Origin: Streptomyces canus
GTDB taxonomy: Bacteria > Actinomycetota > Actinomycetes > Streptomycetales > Streptomycetaceae
NCBI RefSeq assembly: GCF_001514145.1
Contig: NZ_KQ948677.1
Location: 100,202-164,201, forward strand
Length of the DNA stretch: 64,000 nucleotides
Direction of reading: 5' to 3'
The number at the start of each line of letters is the position of its first letter. Positions within the stretch are counted from its first letter, which is position 1. Below, piece by piece: positions 1-7,238 of this stretch. The notes beneath the pieces were generated by a model. The model had not been told where the DNA came from. It worked only from the letters and a program-made list of their open reading frames with translations, and ran no database searches. A program made the position numbers and the translations under genes.

Positions 1-366
1 GGTGCTCGCGAGGTCACGGTCATCACCCCCGGCGCCGGGTTCGCGATGGGCCTGTCACCGGAGAACCGCACTCAGTTGATGAACCGTCTGTCCGGCGCGC
101 CGCTCCGTATCGCCGTGCTGAACACCGTGACGGCCACGACGGCCGGCGAACTGCGCCTGCGCAACGTCATGGACGGTCACGAGACCCGCCTCGCCGCCGA
201 CATCCTGGTGACCGTCGGCGAACGCCGCCCGCGACGCCCGGACTTCACGGCGGCCGACGGTCAGACCGTCCGCGCGATCGGCGACTGCGTCGTGCCACGC
301 CGCATCGCGCACGCCCTCGCGGAGGGGCGTGCGGCTGCGGAGGCGGTCGCGTCGGGGGCACCGTGA
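1..366 (+). CDS. FAD/FMN-dependent NADH oxidoreductase (old yellow enzyme / 2,4-dienoyl-CoA reductase type), C-terminal end
   Basis: The reading frame is already open at base 1 and stops at 364-366, so only about 121 C-terminal residues are present. The tail carries the end of the C-terminal dinucleotide-binding domain of FadH-like flavoenzymes: 'ADILVTVGERRP', then 'AIGDCVVPRRIAHALAEG', which is the FAD-contacting IGD motif followed by the helix typical of the family. Such proteins join an N-terminal FMN barrel to FAD/NAD domains and reduce enoyl-CoA or related enone substrates. The barrel and active site lie outside the window, so the substrate cannot be judged. A hairpin 12 bases after the stop probably ends the transcript. 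Confidence 0.8.
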   Translation, partial: GAREVTVITPGAGFAMGLSPENRTQLMNRLSGAPLRIAVLNTVTATTAGELRLRNVMDGHETRLAADILVTVGERRPRRPDFTAADGQTVRAIGDCVVPRRIAHALAEGRAAAEAVASGAP

Positions 367-377
367 GCAAGCGATCG

Positions 378-419
378 TGTGTGAGCCGGCCACTGGACTG
401 CCAGCGGTCGGCTCACACA
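378..419 (+). terminator. Stem-loop after the oxidoreductase, probable terminator
   Basis: An 11-base perfect inverted repeat, TGTGTGAGCCG (378-388) and CGGCTCACACA (409-419), encloses a 20-base apex that can pair further (CCACTGG with CCAGCGG). No U-tract follows, which is common for streptomycete terminators. It sits just after the stop at 366 and before minus-strand remnants that end at 436. Confidence 0.6.
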
Positions 420-435
420 AAGGAATGGCGTCTGT

Positions 436-790
436 TCAGGCCTCGTAACCGTAGACCCCACGGCCGCTCTTGCGGCCCAGGTGGCTGGCGACGACCATCC
501 GGGCGGGCTCAGCGGGGGAGCGCGTACAAGGGCTCCTTGAACTCGTCGTAGATCGAGTCCGCGACGGCCTGCGCCGTGTTCAGGCCGATCAGGTCGAGCA
601 GCCGCAGCGGGCCCATCGGGTGGGCGCAGCCCAGCTCCAAGCCGCTGTCGATGTCCTCGGGCCGGGCGGCCCCGGACTCGACCATGCGGATCGCGGCGAG
701 CAGATACGGCACCAGGAGCGCGTTGACCGGGAACCCGGACCGGTCGGGCGCCTGGATGACCTCCTTGCCGAGTTGCCCGCCGTCTCGTTC
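436..790 (-). pseudogene. 3-hydroxybutyryl-CoA dehydrogenase, C-terminal remnant
   Basis: Read on the minus strand, the frames give 'GKEVIQAPDRSGFPVNALL', then 'ELGCAHPMGPLRLLDLIGL' and finally 'LGRKSGRGVYGYEA' before a stop. This is the substrate-binding C-terminal domain of actinobacterial 3-hydroxybutyryl-CoA dehydrogenases. The frame changes near 720 and again near 525, where the continuous reading would stop at 'YALPR', so at least two frameshifts break it. The N-terminal NAD domain is absent here. A matching N-terminal piece, same strand, lies at 25795-26123. Confidence 0.85.
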
Positions 791-909
791 GTGGCCAGTA
801 CCAGGATCCGCTCCCGAGGGAACCCCAGATGTTCGAACAGCTCCCGGCTCCCGGCGAAATCATCGAACGGAGCGTCGAGGATGCACACGTCGGTGCACAC
901 CACCGGTGA
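791..909 (-). other. Unidentified coding-like fragment between two remnants
   Basis: On the minus strand this reads 'DAPFDDFAGSRELFEHLGF' followed by 'PRERILVLATNETAG', ending where dehydrogenase-like sequence begins. It does not belong to 3-hydroxyacyl-CoA dehydrogenases. The pattern is loosely like CpaE/MinD-type ATPases, but it is too short to assign. It is probably another gene fragment caught between recombination junctions. Confidence 0.3.
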
Positions 910-1062
910 TCACATGTTCAGCAGGTTCAGACCGTCCGTCTGGATGGACTGGATCACCAGCATGCCGAGCAGCGCCGACCACACCGAGCCACGCCCACCG
1001 AACAGCGACGTACCACCGATGACGGCCGCCGCGATGGCGAGCATCAGCGTGGTGCCGGGTCA
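910..1062 (-). pseudogene. Sugar ABC transporter permease (XylH/RbsC-like), C-terminal remnant
   Basis: The minus strand from about 1062 to a TGA at 910-912 reads 'LAIAAAVIGGTSLFGGRGS' and then 'VWSALLGMLVIQSI'. This is the highly conserved last segment of ribose/xylose-type ABC permeases, where the GGTSLFGG loop is diagnostic. Only about 50 residues remain and no start, ATPase or binding-protein gene is nearby. It is a relic, joined at about 1050-1062 to an unrelated MBL-hydrolase remnant on the other strand. Confidence 0.8.
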
Positions 1063-1400
1063 CGCGCGCGGTCATGTCTGCGTCGCCCGTGGACGTCGGC
1101 GCCCGCTGGATCCTGCACGCGGGCGACGCCTTCTTCCACCACGGCACGCTCGACGGCCGCTCCCCGGTCCCCGCGTCCCTGCGCGCCATGGAGCGGATGG
1201 TCGCGTACGACATCAAGCGCGTCCGCGCCAACCACGCCCGCCTCGCCGAGCTGTACCGGCGGGGCGAACCCGACCTCGTGATCGTGAATTCCCACGACGG
1301 GCACTTCTGGAGAAGACGCGCGCAGGACACACTGCGTGAGCCGGACGGAACGCCCACCGGGCGAGGCCGGGGCGCCGAACGGCCGTGGGCCGTGCGGTGA
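1051..1400 (+). pseudogene. MBL-fold metallohydrolase, C-terminal remnant
   Basis: The plus strand gives 'PGHARGHVCVA', then after a one-base frame change 'VDVGARWILHAGDAFFHHG', and later 'RVRANHARLAELYRRG' and 'IVNSHDGHFW'. These are the GHxxGH turn, the metal-bridging D in 'AGDA' and the final active-site His of streptomycete metallo-beta-lactamase-fold hydrolases. The N-terminal HxHxDH half is missing and the frame is broken near 1085, so it is not functional. Confidence 0.8.
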
Positions 1401-1484
1401 AGTCCAGGATGGATCATGCTCAGCCGGCGTCTGGCCCGTACCTACGAGCCCCAGGTCGACATCGCTAAAATCAAAGTGCCCTTC

Positions 1485-1910
1485 TCAGGACTGCAGTTGG
1501 GTGAAGAGGGTCGGCAGGTCGATGAGGCCCCAGTGGTCTGTGAGCTTCCCGTCGGCCACCTTGAACATGCGGACCTCCAGCACCTTGATCGATCGGCCGG
1601 TGGCGGGAGTGCCGTTGAAGGGCCCGGTGTTCGTGCCGGTGAGGACGAAGGTGATCGCGAACCAATCGTCCTCGGCGACGACACGGACCGGCGTGGCGGC
1701 GAAGTCGGGGACCGCGTCGAGGAACGACGCCAGCACCGTGCGGGTCTCCTCGACGCCTGTGGTGGTGCCGTCGGCGGCGTGGTTGCGGAAGTCCGGCGCG
1801 TACAGGGTGAACAGGGCGTCGAGGTCACGCAGGTTGACGCGCCTGACGTACTCATCGGCAAGTCGGTGCGTGTCGGCGGTGGACGTTCGGGTCTCGTTCG
1901 AGGAAGGCAT
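1485..1910 (-). CDS. SnoaL-like (NTF2-fold) ester cyclase/polyketide-cyclase family protein
   Basis: The 141-residue protein has the SnoaL-like pattern: an N-terminal helix ('LADEYVRRVNLRDLDALF'), 'YAPDFRNHAADG', a central 'FLDAVPDFAATPVRVVAEDD' and a C-terminal sheet ending 'DHWGLIDLPTLFTQL'. Proteins of this fold act as small cyclases, hydrolases or lyases with an acid pocket, so the substrate cannot be read from sequence. The ATG at 1910 is preferred because GGAG (1917-1920) sits six bases upstream; an ATG four codons earlier has no such site. It is the last of several minus-strand genes and has its own upstream repeat element (2034-2078). Confidence 0.8.
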   Translation of the reverse strand: MPSSNETRTSTADTHRLADEYVRRVNLRDLDALFTLYAPDFRNHAADGTTTGVEETRTVLASFLDAVPDFAATPVRVVAEDDWFAITFVLTGTNTGPFNGTPATGRSIKVLEVRMFKVADGKLTDHWGLIDLPTLFTQLQS

Positions 1911-2033
1911 GTGCTTCTCCAATGTGGGTGGACGGACGGCACCGCCCTGGTGATGGACAGCGGAATCGGGTCGAGTCGTGAGGTGCCTCGGTCACCGTCG
2001 GCTCCGGGCCAGGGGGCGCTCGGCGGTGATGAT

Positions 2034-2078
2034 CGGCAGTCGGAGCGGGCGGCACTTCGCACGGTCAGCAGGTGTCTC
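2034..2078. repeat. 45-bp element, copy A (other copy at 3869-3913)
   Basis: About 38 of 45 bases match the copy at 3869-3913, including a perfect 21-base core GGCGGCACTTCGCACGGTCAG less its last base (core at 2048-2068). It lies about 125 bases upstream of the minus-strand start at 1910 and downstream of the hydrolase at 2137. Its function is unknown. Confidence 0.6.
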
Positions 2079-2136
2079 TGATCCGATGTCTGCGGTCTGC
2101 GGCCCGAGTCGCATGCCGACGTTTCGGTCGGCGTGG

Positions 2137-2985
2137 TCAGCCGGCGAGGAAGTTGGCCACCTCGGTGGTGAAGGCCTTGACGTGCTGGAACAGGAAGGCG
2201 TGCCCGGCGTCGCTGTAAAGGACCAGGGTGGCCGAGGCGAGGTGCTGGACGGCGACGTAGGAGGCAAGGGCGGGGGCTATCACGTCGTGGACGCCGTTGG
2301 CGTACAGGACGGGCTGCTTGATGGCCTCCAGGTTCGCCCGTACCTGCTCGAAGGGAACCGCCATGTACTTGGCGATGGCCTCGCGTTGGCGCGCAGCCGC
2401 TGTATCGGACACCGCAGGCCCCCCGGCAGCCAGTCGTGTCGAGACCTTGGTGAGGTGCTCGACCCCGGCCGCGTGGCCCGCGTCGGTCTCGGGGAAGAAC
2501 AGGAAGAGCAGGTCGTCCGCGCCGGCGTCGGGCTTGGCCATGATGCCCTGCACCTTCTCCGGCAAGGGCGACGCCCCGGGCACGCGGCCCGGACTGCTGC
2601 CCGCCACGACCAGTTTGCGGACGAGGCCGGGCCGCCTCAGCGTCACGTGCTGGGCCACGAAGCCGCCCATGGACCATCCGAGCAGATCGATCTGCGCCAG
2701 GCCGAGGGCCTCGATGAATTCGATGGCGCCGTCGGCGAATCCTTCGACGGTGTCGCGCGGTTCGCCGGTCGTGTAGCCGATCCCGACGTTGTCGAAGAGG
2801 ATCACGTCGTGGTCGGCGGCCAGGAGATCCAGGAACTCCGGGTCCCAAGAGTCGATGGTGCCGCGGAAGCCGCTCACCAGGACCAGGGGGACGCCGCCCG
2901 GTGGCCCCATCCGCCGGTAGGTGAACGTCGCGGAAGGGCCTTCCACGGACAGGTCCTCGGCCTTGTCCGCCAGATAGGTACTCAT
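2137..2985 (-). CDS. Alpha/beta-hydrolase fold protein
   Basis: A 282-residue single-domain hydrolase. The nucleophile elbow 'GWSMGG' places Ser at about 105, the oxyanion/cap region begins near 'VSGFRGTIDSWDP' (38-49), 'ANGVHDVIAP' supplies the likely acid and 'SDAGHAFLFQH' the catalytic His near residue 265. The closest match in this window is the hydrolase at 9707-10555, which has the same layout ('FFPRDAEGKRA' there, 'FFPETDAGHAA' here). The start at 2985 is preceded by AAGGGAGAAGCAC (GGGAG, seven bases away). It may be an esterase, thioesterase or C-C hydrolase; the sequence does not decide. Confidence 0.85.
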   Translation of the reverse strand: MSTYLADKAEDLSVEGPSATFTYRRMGPPGGVPLVLVSGFRGTIDSWDPEFLDLLAADHDVILFDNVGIGYTTGEPRDTVEGFADGAIEFIEALGLAQIDLLGWSMGGFVAQHVTLRRPGLVRKLVVAGSSPGRVPGASPLPEKVQGIMAKPDAGADDLLFLFFPETDAGHAAGVEHLTKVSTRLAAGGPAVSDTAAARQREAIAKYMAVPFEQVRANLEAIKQPVLYANGVHDVIAPALASYVAVQHLASATLVLYSDAGHAFLFQHVKAFTTEVANFLAG

Positions 2986-3250
2986 GAGTGTGCTTCTCCC
3001 TTTTGCCGGTGTGCCTGAGAGATGTGGTCTGTTGGGGAGGGCGTGAGCCGGCCGCTTTGTCGGCTTGCGGATCTCTTGGCGGTCACGGCCGGGGGTCGGT
3101 GGTTACCGCGACGATTGCCCTGGCGACGGTTGCGTGTCCCTCGCCGTCCTGTGGCGCCGCTGCCCACACGTCGATGGCGCGACGGCGCGGGAGTGGGACA
3201 CCGGACATCGGCAGCCACTCAGCTCGATGCTGATTCCTGGGCGGCCGCTC

Positions 3251-3875
3251 TCAGGGGAGCTGCGGGTAGAGCACGGAGACGCCTCCGGCCAGTGCGGCCT
3301 GCGCCTGGCGCGAGGCCTCGTCCGCGACGATCTCGTAGGCGCCGTTGGCGACGCCGTCGACGGCGATCCGGGCGATGTCGGTGGGGTCGGACTTGGGCGC
3401 GTCGACGGCTCGGACCATGTCGGTGTCCATGTAGCCGACGTGCAGACCGGCCACACGGATTCCCCGGTCGGCGAGTTGCACGCGCAGGGCGTTGGTCAGC
3501 GACCGCTCCGCGGCCTTGGCGGCGCTGTAGGCACCGGACTGCGGGAAGCGGAACCAGGACAGGACGGACAGGATGGTCAGAATTGCGCCGCGGCCGTTCG
3601 CCGTGCCCCAGGCGGATTTCTCCAGGTCCGCGGTCAGTAGGTCGGCGCCGGTGGGGGAGCCCGCGTTGTTGACAAGGACGGTCACGTCGCCGGTGGCCTC
3701 GGCGGCCGCCGCGACGGAGGCGGGGTCGGTGATGTCGAGCGAGATCGGCTTGGCGCCGGGCAGGTCGACCTGGTCGGGGTGCGGGCGCCGGCGTAGACGG
3801 TGGCGCCGCGGCTGAGCAGTTCGGCGGCGAGTGCCCGGCCGAGGCCCCGGTTGGCTCCGGTGACAAACCGGCAGT
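3251..3875 (-). pseudogene. Short-chain dehydrogenase/reductase, frameshifted and internally deleted
   Basis: The minus strand starts without a start codon at 'RFVTGANRGLGRALAAELL' (Rossmann TGxxxGxG), continues to 'GARTP', shifts frame near 3780, and resumes 'VTVLVNNAGSPTGADLLTA'. The segment between the NNAG strand and 'GAILTILSVLSW' is about 25 residues shorter than in intact relatives. The active-site 'SGAYSAAKAAE' (Tyr and Lys) and the C-terminus 'GGVSVLYPQLP' remain. The missing start, a frameshift and a deletion make this a dead gene, although an ATG-initiated tail of 144 codons is still open. Confidence 0.85.
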
Positions 3876-3913
3876 CGTATCAGGCGGCACTTCGCACGGT
3901 CAGTCGATGCCTC
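3869..3913. repeat. 45-bp element, copy B
   Basis: Partner of 2034-2078. The perfect 21-base core is at 3883-3903. It overlaps the 5' edge of the broken SDR gene on the minus strand, at the same relative place (upstream side) as copy A has to the SnoaL-like gene. A weaker relative (GGCACTGCGCACGGT) occurs at about 5940, upstream of the crotonase gene. Confidence 0.6.
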
Positions 3914-3992
3914 AACTCTGCTCGCGGCTCGCGTGCCAGCCGTCCGTCGGCGCTACGGACATCGGCCACCCCTTCGCTACGGCCGGCCCGGC

Positions 3993-4925
3993 TCAGCCGC
4001 TTGTGACCTGCGCGGGTTTCAGGTGGCTGACCAGGAACTCGGTCTGATCGGCGACCAGTTGCTCGAATGCCTTTCCGAAGTAGAAGTCGAAATGCCCGGC
4101 ATCATAGTGACGAACGTCGCCGCGCGGTGCCTGACGTACGTAGCTTTCGGTCCGCGCGGGTGGGGCGACCGAATCGGTTGTGCTGATGCAGACGAGGATC
4201 GGCGCGGCGATACGCTTGGCCGCTCGGCCTGGCCGATACCGGATGATGTTGATCAAGCTGCGGGCCGCGGCGCGGTTGACCCACTGGTAGCCGTCGGGCA
4301 CCAACGCCAGCATTCCGGGCAGCGCGTCGGGTGCGGTCATCAGACCCAGTTGACCGGGAGCTGCCGCGACCGGAACGGTGACCGGCTCCTTCCCGCGCGC
4401 CGCTGCGAGGAAGTCGCGGGCCAGGACGCCCGCCAGGACCAGGGTCTCTCGTATTCCGAGCGCGCCGGCCGAAGCCGGCCCGTCGGTGAAGGGGCACTGG
4501 GCGACCGCGGCACACAGTTCCGGATGCCGGGCGGCGACGGCGATGGCGTGGCCCCCGCCCAGCGAACTGCCCCACACCGCCACCCGTTTCCGGTCGACTT
4601 CGGGGAGACCGGCCGCGTACTCGAGGGCGGCATCCCAGTCGGCCAGTTGCCCGGTCATGGACAACACCTGGCGCGGTCCGCCGCCGCTGTCCCCGAGATT
4701 GCGGTAGGTGAATACCAACACCGCCAACCCGGTGGCGGCGAATCGTTCGGCGTAGGGCGCCAGCCCCATCTCCCGGGTGGCGCCGAGGCCGTGCCCCATC
4801 ACGACGACCGGCACGGGCGCGGGGGAGGCGGTGTCCGGCACGTACAGCCAGGCCGAGCAGTACGCGTCATCCGAGGCGAACTGGACGGTGCGCCGGCTGA
4901 ACTTCGTGGACACCTCTTGTGTCAT
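3993..4925 (-). CDS. Alpha/beta hydrolase of the dienelactone-hydrolase/acyl-peptidase type
   Basis: A 310-residue hydrolase. After a short beta-rich start ('TVQFASDDAYCSAWLYVP') comes 'VVMGHGLGATREMGL' (oxyanion region), the nucleophile elbow 'WGSSLGGGHA' (Ser about 121), a long helical insert (about 140-240) and 'YDAGHFDFYFG' with the catalytic His. This architecture is that of large DLH/YcjY-type hydrolases that act on small esters or lactones. Its ATG overlaps the stop of the upstream enoyl-CoA hydratase gene (ATGA, 4922-4925), so the two are translated together and probably share a pathway. Confidence 0.85.
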   Translation of the reverse strand: MTQEVSTKFSRRTVQFASDDAYCSAWLYVPDTASPAPVPVVVMGHGLGATREMGLAPYAERFAATGLAVLVFTYRNLGDSGGGPRQVLSMTGQLADWDAALEYAAGLPEVDRKRVAVWGSSLGGGHAIAVAARHPELCAAVAQCPFTDGPASAGALGIRETLVLAGVLARDFLAAARGKEPVTVPVAAAPGQLGLMTAPDALPGMLALVPDGYQWVNRAAARSLINIIRYRPGRAAKRIAAPILVCISTTDSVAPPARTESYVRQAPRGDVRHYDAGHFDFYFGKAFEQLVADQTEFLVSHLKPAQVTSG

Positions 4926-5899
4926 GCCGTCACTTCCTCTTTGTCGCCTGTGGCGGTTCCGCGCTGGAGGGCGGCGGCATAGCCGCCGGGCTGGTACAGC
5001 GGCAGCTCACCGTTCTCCACCGTGTCGCGCACGTAACCCTTCATGAGTTCCTGCGCCTTCGGCTGCGGCAGGGAGGCGAGGAACTCGGAGCGTTCGAGGT
5101 GCAGCCCGTCGGCCATCGACAACGAGCCGCCCACGTTCACCGCCCGCTTGACGGCCGCGATCGCCTCAGTCGGCCGCGCCGCGAGATGAGCGGCTCGTTC
5201 GACGGCCCGGGACATGAGCTGATCGGCCGGCACGATCTCGTCGATGGCCCCGACGGCGAGTGCCTCCTCCGCGGGGAACGGCCGACCTTCCAGGATCGCC
5301 ACCAGCCCACGGTGGAGACCGATGAGCCGAGGCATACGCTGGGTGCCACCGGAGCCGGGCGGAATGCCCATCAGGATCTCCGGATGGCCGATGAAATGAT
5401 CGCCCTCAGCCATCAGACGCAGGTCGCAGGCCCACGAGATCTCGGCGCCTATACCCAGCGCAGACCCGTTGAGGGCCGCTACAAAGATCGTGGAACTGGT
5501 GGCCATGCGGAGATACGCCGTGTGCAGGTCATCGAGCTGGATGCCCCCCATCAACGGCGTTTTGCCCGCCGCCCACCGGGTGAGCCGGTATCGGGCCGCC
5601 CAATGGGCGATCTTCGCCACCGCGCTCGTGATCCGTGTGCTCACGGGGGGAATCGCCGATCCGTCCTCCTGTAGCCAGCTGATTTCGGCATGGCTGATGA
5701 AACGGCTGGGATGCGACCCGGTGAACACCACGGCGCGAATGGCCGGATCGCGGTCGGCGCGCCGGACGAGCTCGATGAACTCAGGAGCGTCATCGCGCCC
5801 GAAGAGGCCCAGCGCATCAGGGGCGAGCCGGGCGATGATCACCCCGCCCTCGTGCTCCTCGATCTTGATGCGTGGCTGCGCAGCGGCTTGCTGAGACAT
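4922..5899 (-). CDS. Enoyl-CoA hydratase/isomerase (crotonase) family protein
   Basis: A 325-residue crotonase, longer than the usual 260 because of an N-terminal extension and a longer C-terminal helical part. Both acid positions of classical hydratases are kept: Glu in 'IGAEISWACDLRL' and Glu in 'GHPEILMGIPPGSGG'. The first oxyanion segment is unusual ('GSHPSRFISHAEI' instead of FCAGADL). The ATG at 5899 has AAGGAG nine bases upstream; an upstream in-frame ATG at 5974 lacks one. It heads the two-gene unit with the hydrolase at 3993 and is divergent from the HxlR regulator at 6128, which is its likely controller. Confidence 0.85.
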   Translation of the reverse strand: MSQQAAAQPRIKIEEHEGGVIIARLAPDALGLFGRDDAPEFIELVRRADRDPAIRAVVFTGSHPSRFISHAEISWLQEDGSAIPPVSTRITSAVAKIAHWAARYRLTRWAAGKTPLMGGIQLDDLHTAYLRMATSSTIFVAALNGSALGIGAEISWACDLRLMAEGDHFIGHPEILMGIPPGSGGTQRMPRLIGLHRGLVAILEGRPFPAEEALAVGAIDEIVPADQLMSRAVERAAHLAARPTEAIAAVKRAVNVGGSLSMADGLHLERSEFLASLPQPKAQELMKGYVRDTVENGELPLYQPGGYAAALQRGTATGDKEEVTA

Positions 5900-6042
5900 G
5901 AGCGTCGACTCCTTCTGAGCCCCGTCACGGGGCAGAGGGGCACTGCGCACGGTGCGCATGATCCTCATGGCCAAGCGCAGGAGCCCACGTCTTGTGCCGT
6001 GGACGCTCGCTCGACTCGCCTCCTACCGTAACTCAATAAATC

Positions 6043-6057
6043 ATAGTGACCAACTAT
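6043..6057. promoter_or_regulatory. Inverted repeat ATAGT-N5-ACTAT, candidate HxlR operator
   Basis: ATAGT (6043-6047) and ACTAT (6053-6057) flank GACCA in the only A/T-rich part of the divergent intergenic region (5900-6127). HxlR-type regulators usually bind short inverted repeats between themselves and the gene they control. The role is inferred from position. Confidence 0.4.
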
Positions 6058-6127
6058 TTTTTTCATAGCTTCTCGTTCGATTTCTGCGATGATGGGAACG
6101 GAACGAGTTCACGAGGAGGACATGGGT

Positions 6128-6646
6128 ATGAGCGGCTGGTCGGAGATCACGAGCACGGAGTGCCCCATCGCGCGGTCGAGCGCGGTGATCGGGGACCGCT
6201 GGACGCTCGTGATCATGCGCGAGCTGACCATGGGCAACCGCCGCTTCGACTCGCTGCAGGTCCAGACCCTGGCTTCGCCGCAGATGCTGACCAACCGCCT
6301 CAAGCGGCTGGAGGCCGACGGCATGCTCGAGCGCCGCGCCTACAGCGTGAAACCCCGCCGCTACGAGTACCACCTGACCGCCAAGGGCGAGGCCTTCGCC
6401 TCGGTGCTGCTCGCCCTGCGGGCATGGGGCGAGACATGGTGCAAGGAGCCCGGGGAAGGGATTGCCGTCCATCACCTCCACAAGACATGCGGGCGCGAGG
6501 TGGGCCTGAGCGGCACCGTGTGTGAAGGGTGCGGCGAGCCCTTCACCATGGACGACGTGACAGGTGAACTCAGCGCCGCCTTCGCCCAGGAACGCGAGGC
6601 CAGGAGCACAGCCGCCAGGCAGGATGCCGAGACCCGCCCAACCTGA
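6128..6646 (+). CDS. HxlR-family winged-helix transcriptional regulator
   Basis: A 172-residue protein with the HxlR signature: 'ECPIARSSAVIGDRWTLVIM' (conserved Cys in the N-terminal arm followed by GDRWT), 'RELTMGNRRFDSL', recognition helix 'SPQMLTNRLKRLEADGMLE' and wing 'YSVKPRRYEYHLTAKG'. A C-terminal Cys cluster ('CGREVGLSGTVCEGCGEP') is an uncommon addition and could bind metal. The ATG at 6128 follows GAGGAGG by eight bases; the ATG at 6122 is too close to it. Divergent from the crotonase/hydrolase pair, which it probably regulates. Confidence 0.9.
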   Translation: MSGWSEITSTECPIARSSAVIGDRWTLVIMRELTMGNRRFDSLQVQTLASPQMLTNRLKRLEADGMLERRAYSVKPRRYEYHLTAKGEAFASVLLALRAWGETWCKEPGEGIAVHHLHKTCGREVGLSGTVCEGCGEPFTMDDVTGELSAAFAQEREARSTAARQDAETRPT

Positions 6647-6692
6647 CGTCGCGCCTTCCTGACCTGGTCCGATGAGCCTTGCTGAGGGTTTG

Positions 6693-6925
6693 TCAGGCGG
6701 TGTCGGTGGGGTAGCCGGTGCAGCCGGGCCTCGCCGCCGCCGTAGAAGGTGGTGGTGCCGGGGGTGTTCAGTTGCGCACCAGTGCGGATGCGCTCGACCA
6801 GCAACAGCTTGCGGAGGGTGTGCAGGGGTTCGTCGCCGTGGACGATGTGCAGGTAGGCGAGGTCGAGCCGGGCGAGGGCGGAGTACAGCCCGTGGGCGTT
6901 GCTCTCGGCAATGCCCTCTGGCGGA
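6693..6925 (-). pseudogene. N-ethylmaleimide-reductase-type old yellow enzyme, remnant
   Basis: The minus strand carries 'GIAESNAHGLYSALARLD', 'LAYLHIVHGDEPLHTLRK' and, directly after, 'GAQLNTPGTTTFYGGGEA', which in intact NemA-like flavoenzymes are separated by about 55 residues containing the phosphate-binding loop. The final 'GYPTDTA' is in another frame. It therefore has an internal deletion plus a terminal frameshift. Its divergent neighbour is a TetR remnant, which is the usual gene pair for such reductases. Confidence 0.8.
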
Positions 6926-7105
6926 GTTCGACACGACTCACGCCGCTCACGCCACCTGGCGCGGAGCCTTCGTCGACCTCTACCTGTCGTGCGAGCACCG
7001 TGACCAGCTCGGCACCGGTTGGTCCGCCGCGATATGCCCGGGCCACTGCGGGCACGGAACTGTCTGAGAAGATCCTGCAATCGACCCACAGAGGCGAGGT
7101 CGAGG
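6918..7105 (+). pseudogene. TetR-family regulator, C-terminal remnant
   Basis: The plus strand reads 'GAFVDLYLSCEHRDQLGTG', which matches the 'YLSxEHRDxPGxGCP' stretch in the ligand domain of TetR repressors that flank OYE reductases. It breaks by a stop at 7065-7067 and resumes in another frame as 'AGTELSEKILQSTH'. The DNA-binding domain is absent. From 7106 to 7238 I see nothing further. Confidence 0.65.
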
Positions 7106-7238
7106 CCAGGCCCCCCGGCAGCGGATCAGCACTGAGCCCGTCCTCGTATCCCTGGACCGGCGACCGACGCGACTGGGTGACAGCCGCAAGGCGCGCGCAG
7201 TACGCAGGAACCCGTGGCGCCGGAGACGGCCCTGCCTT

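Noticed and set aside
1442..2848. 468-codon minus-strand frame across the SnoaL-like and hydrolase genes
   Set aside because: It is a different frame of two well-supported genes; its product is Arg/Pro-rich without any motif.
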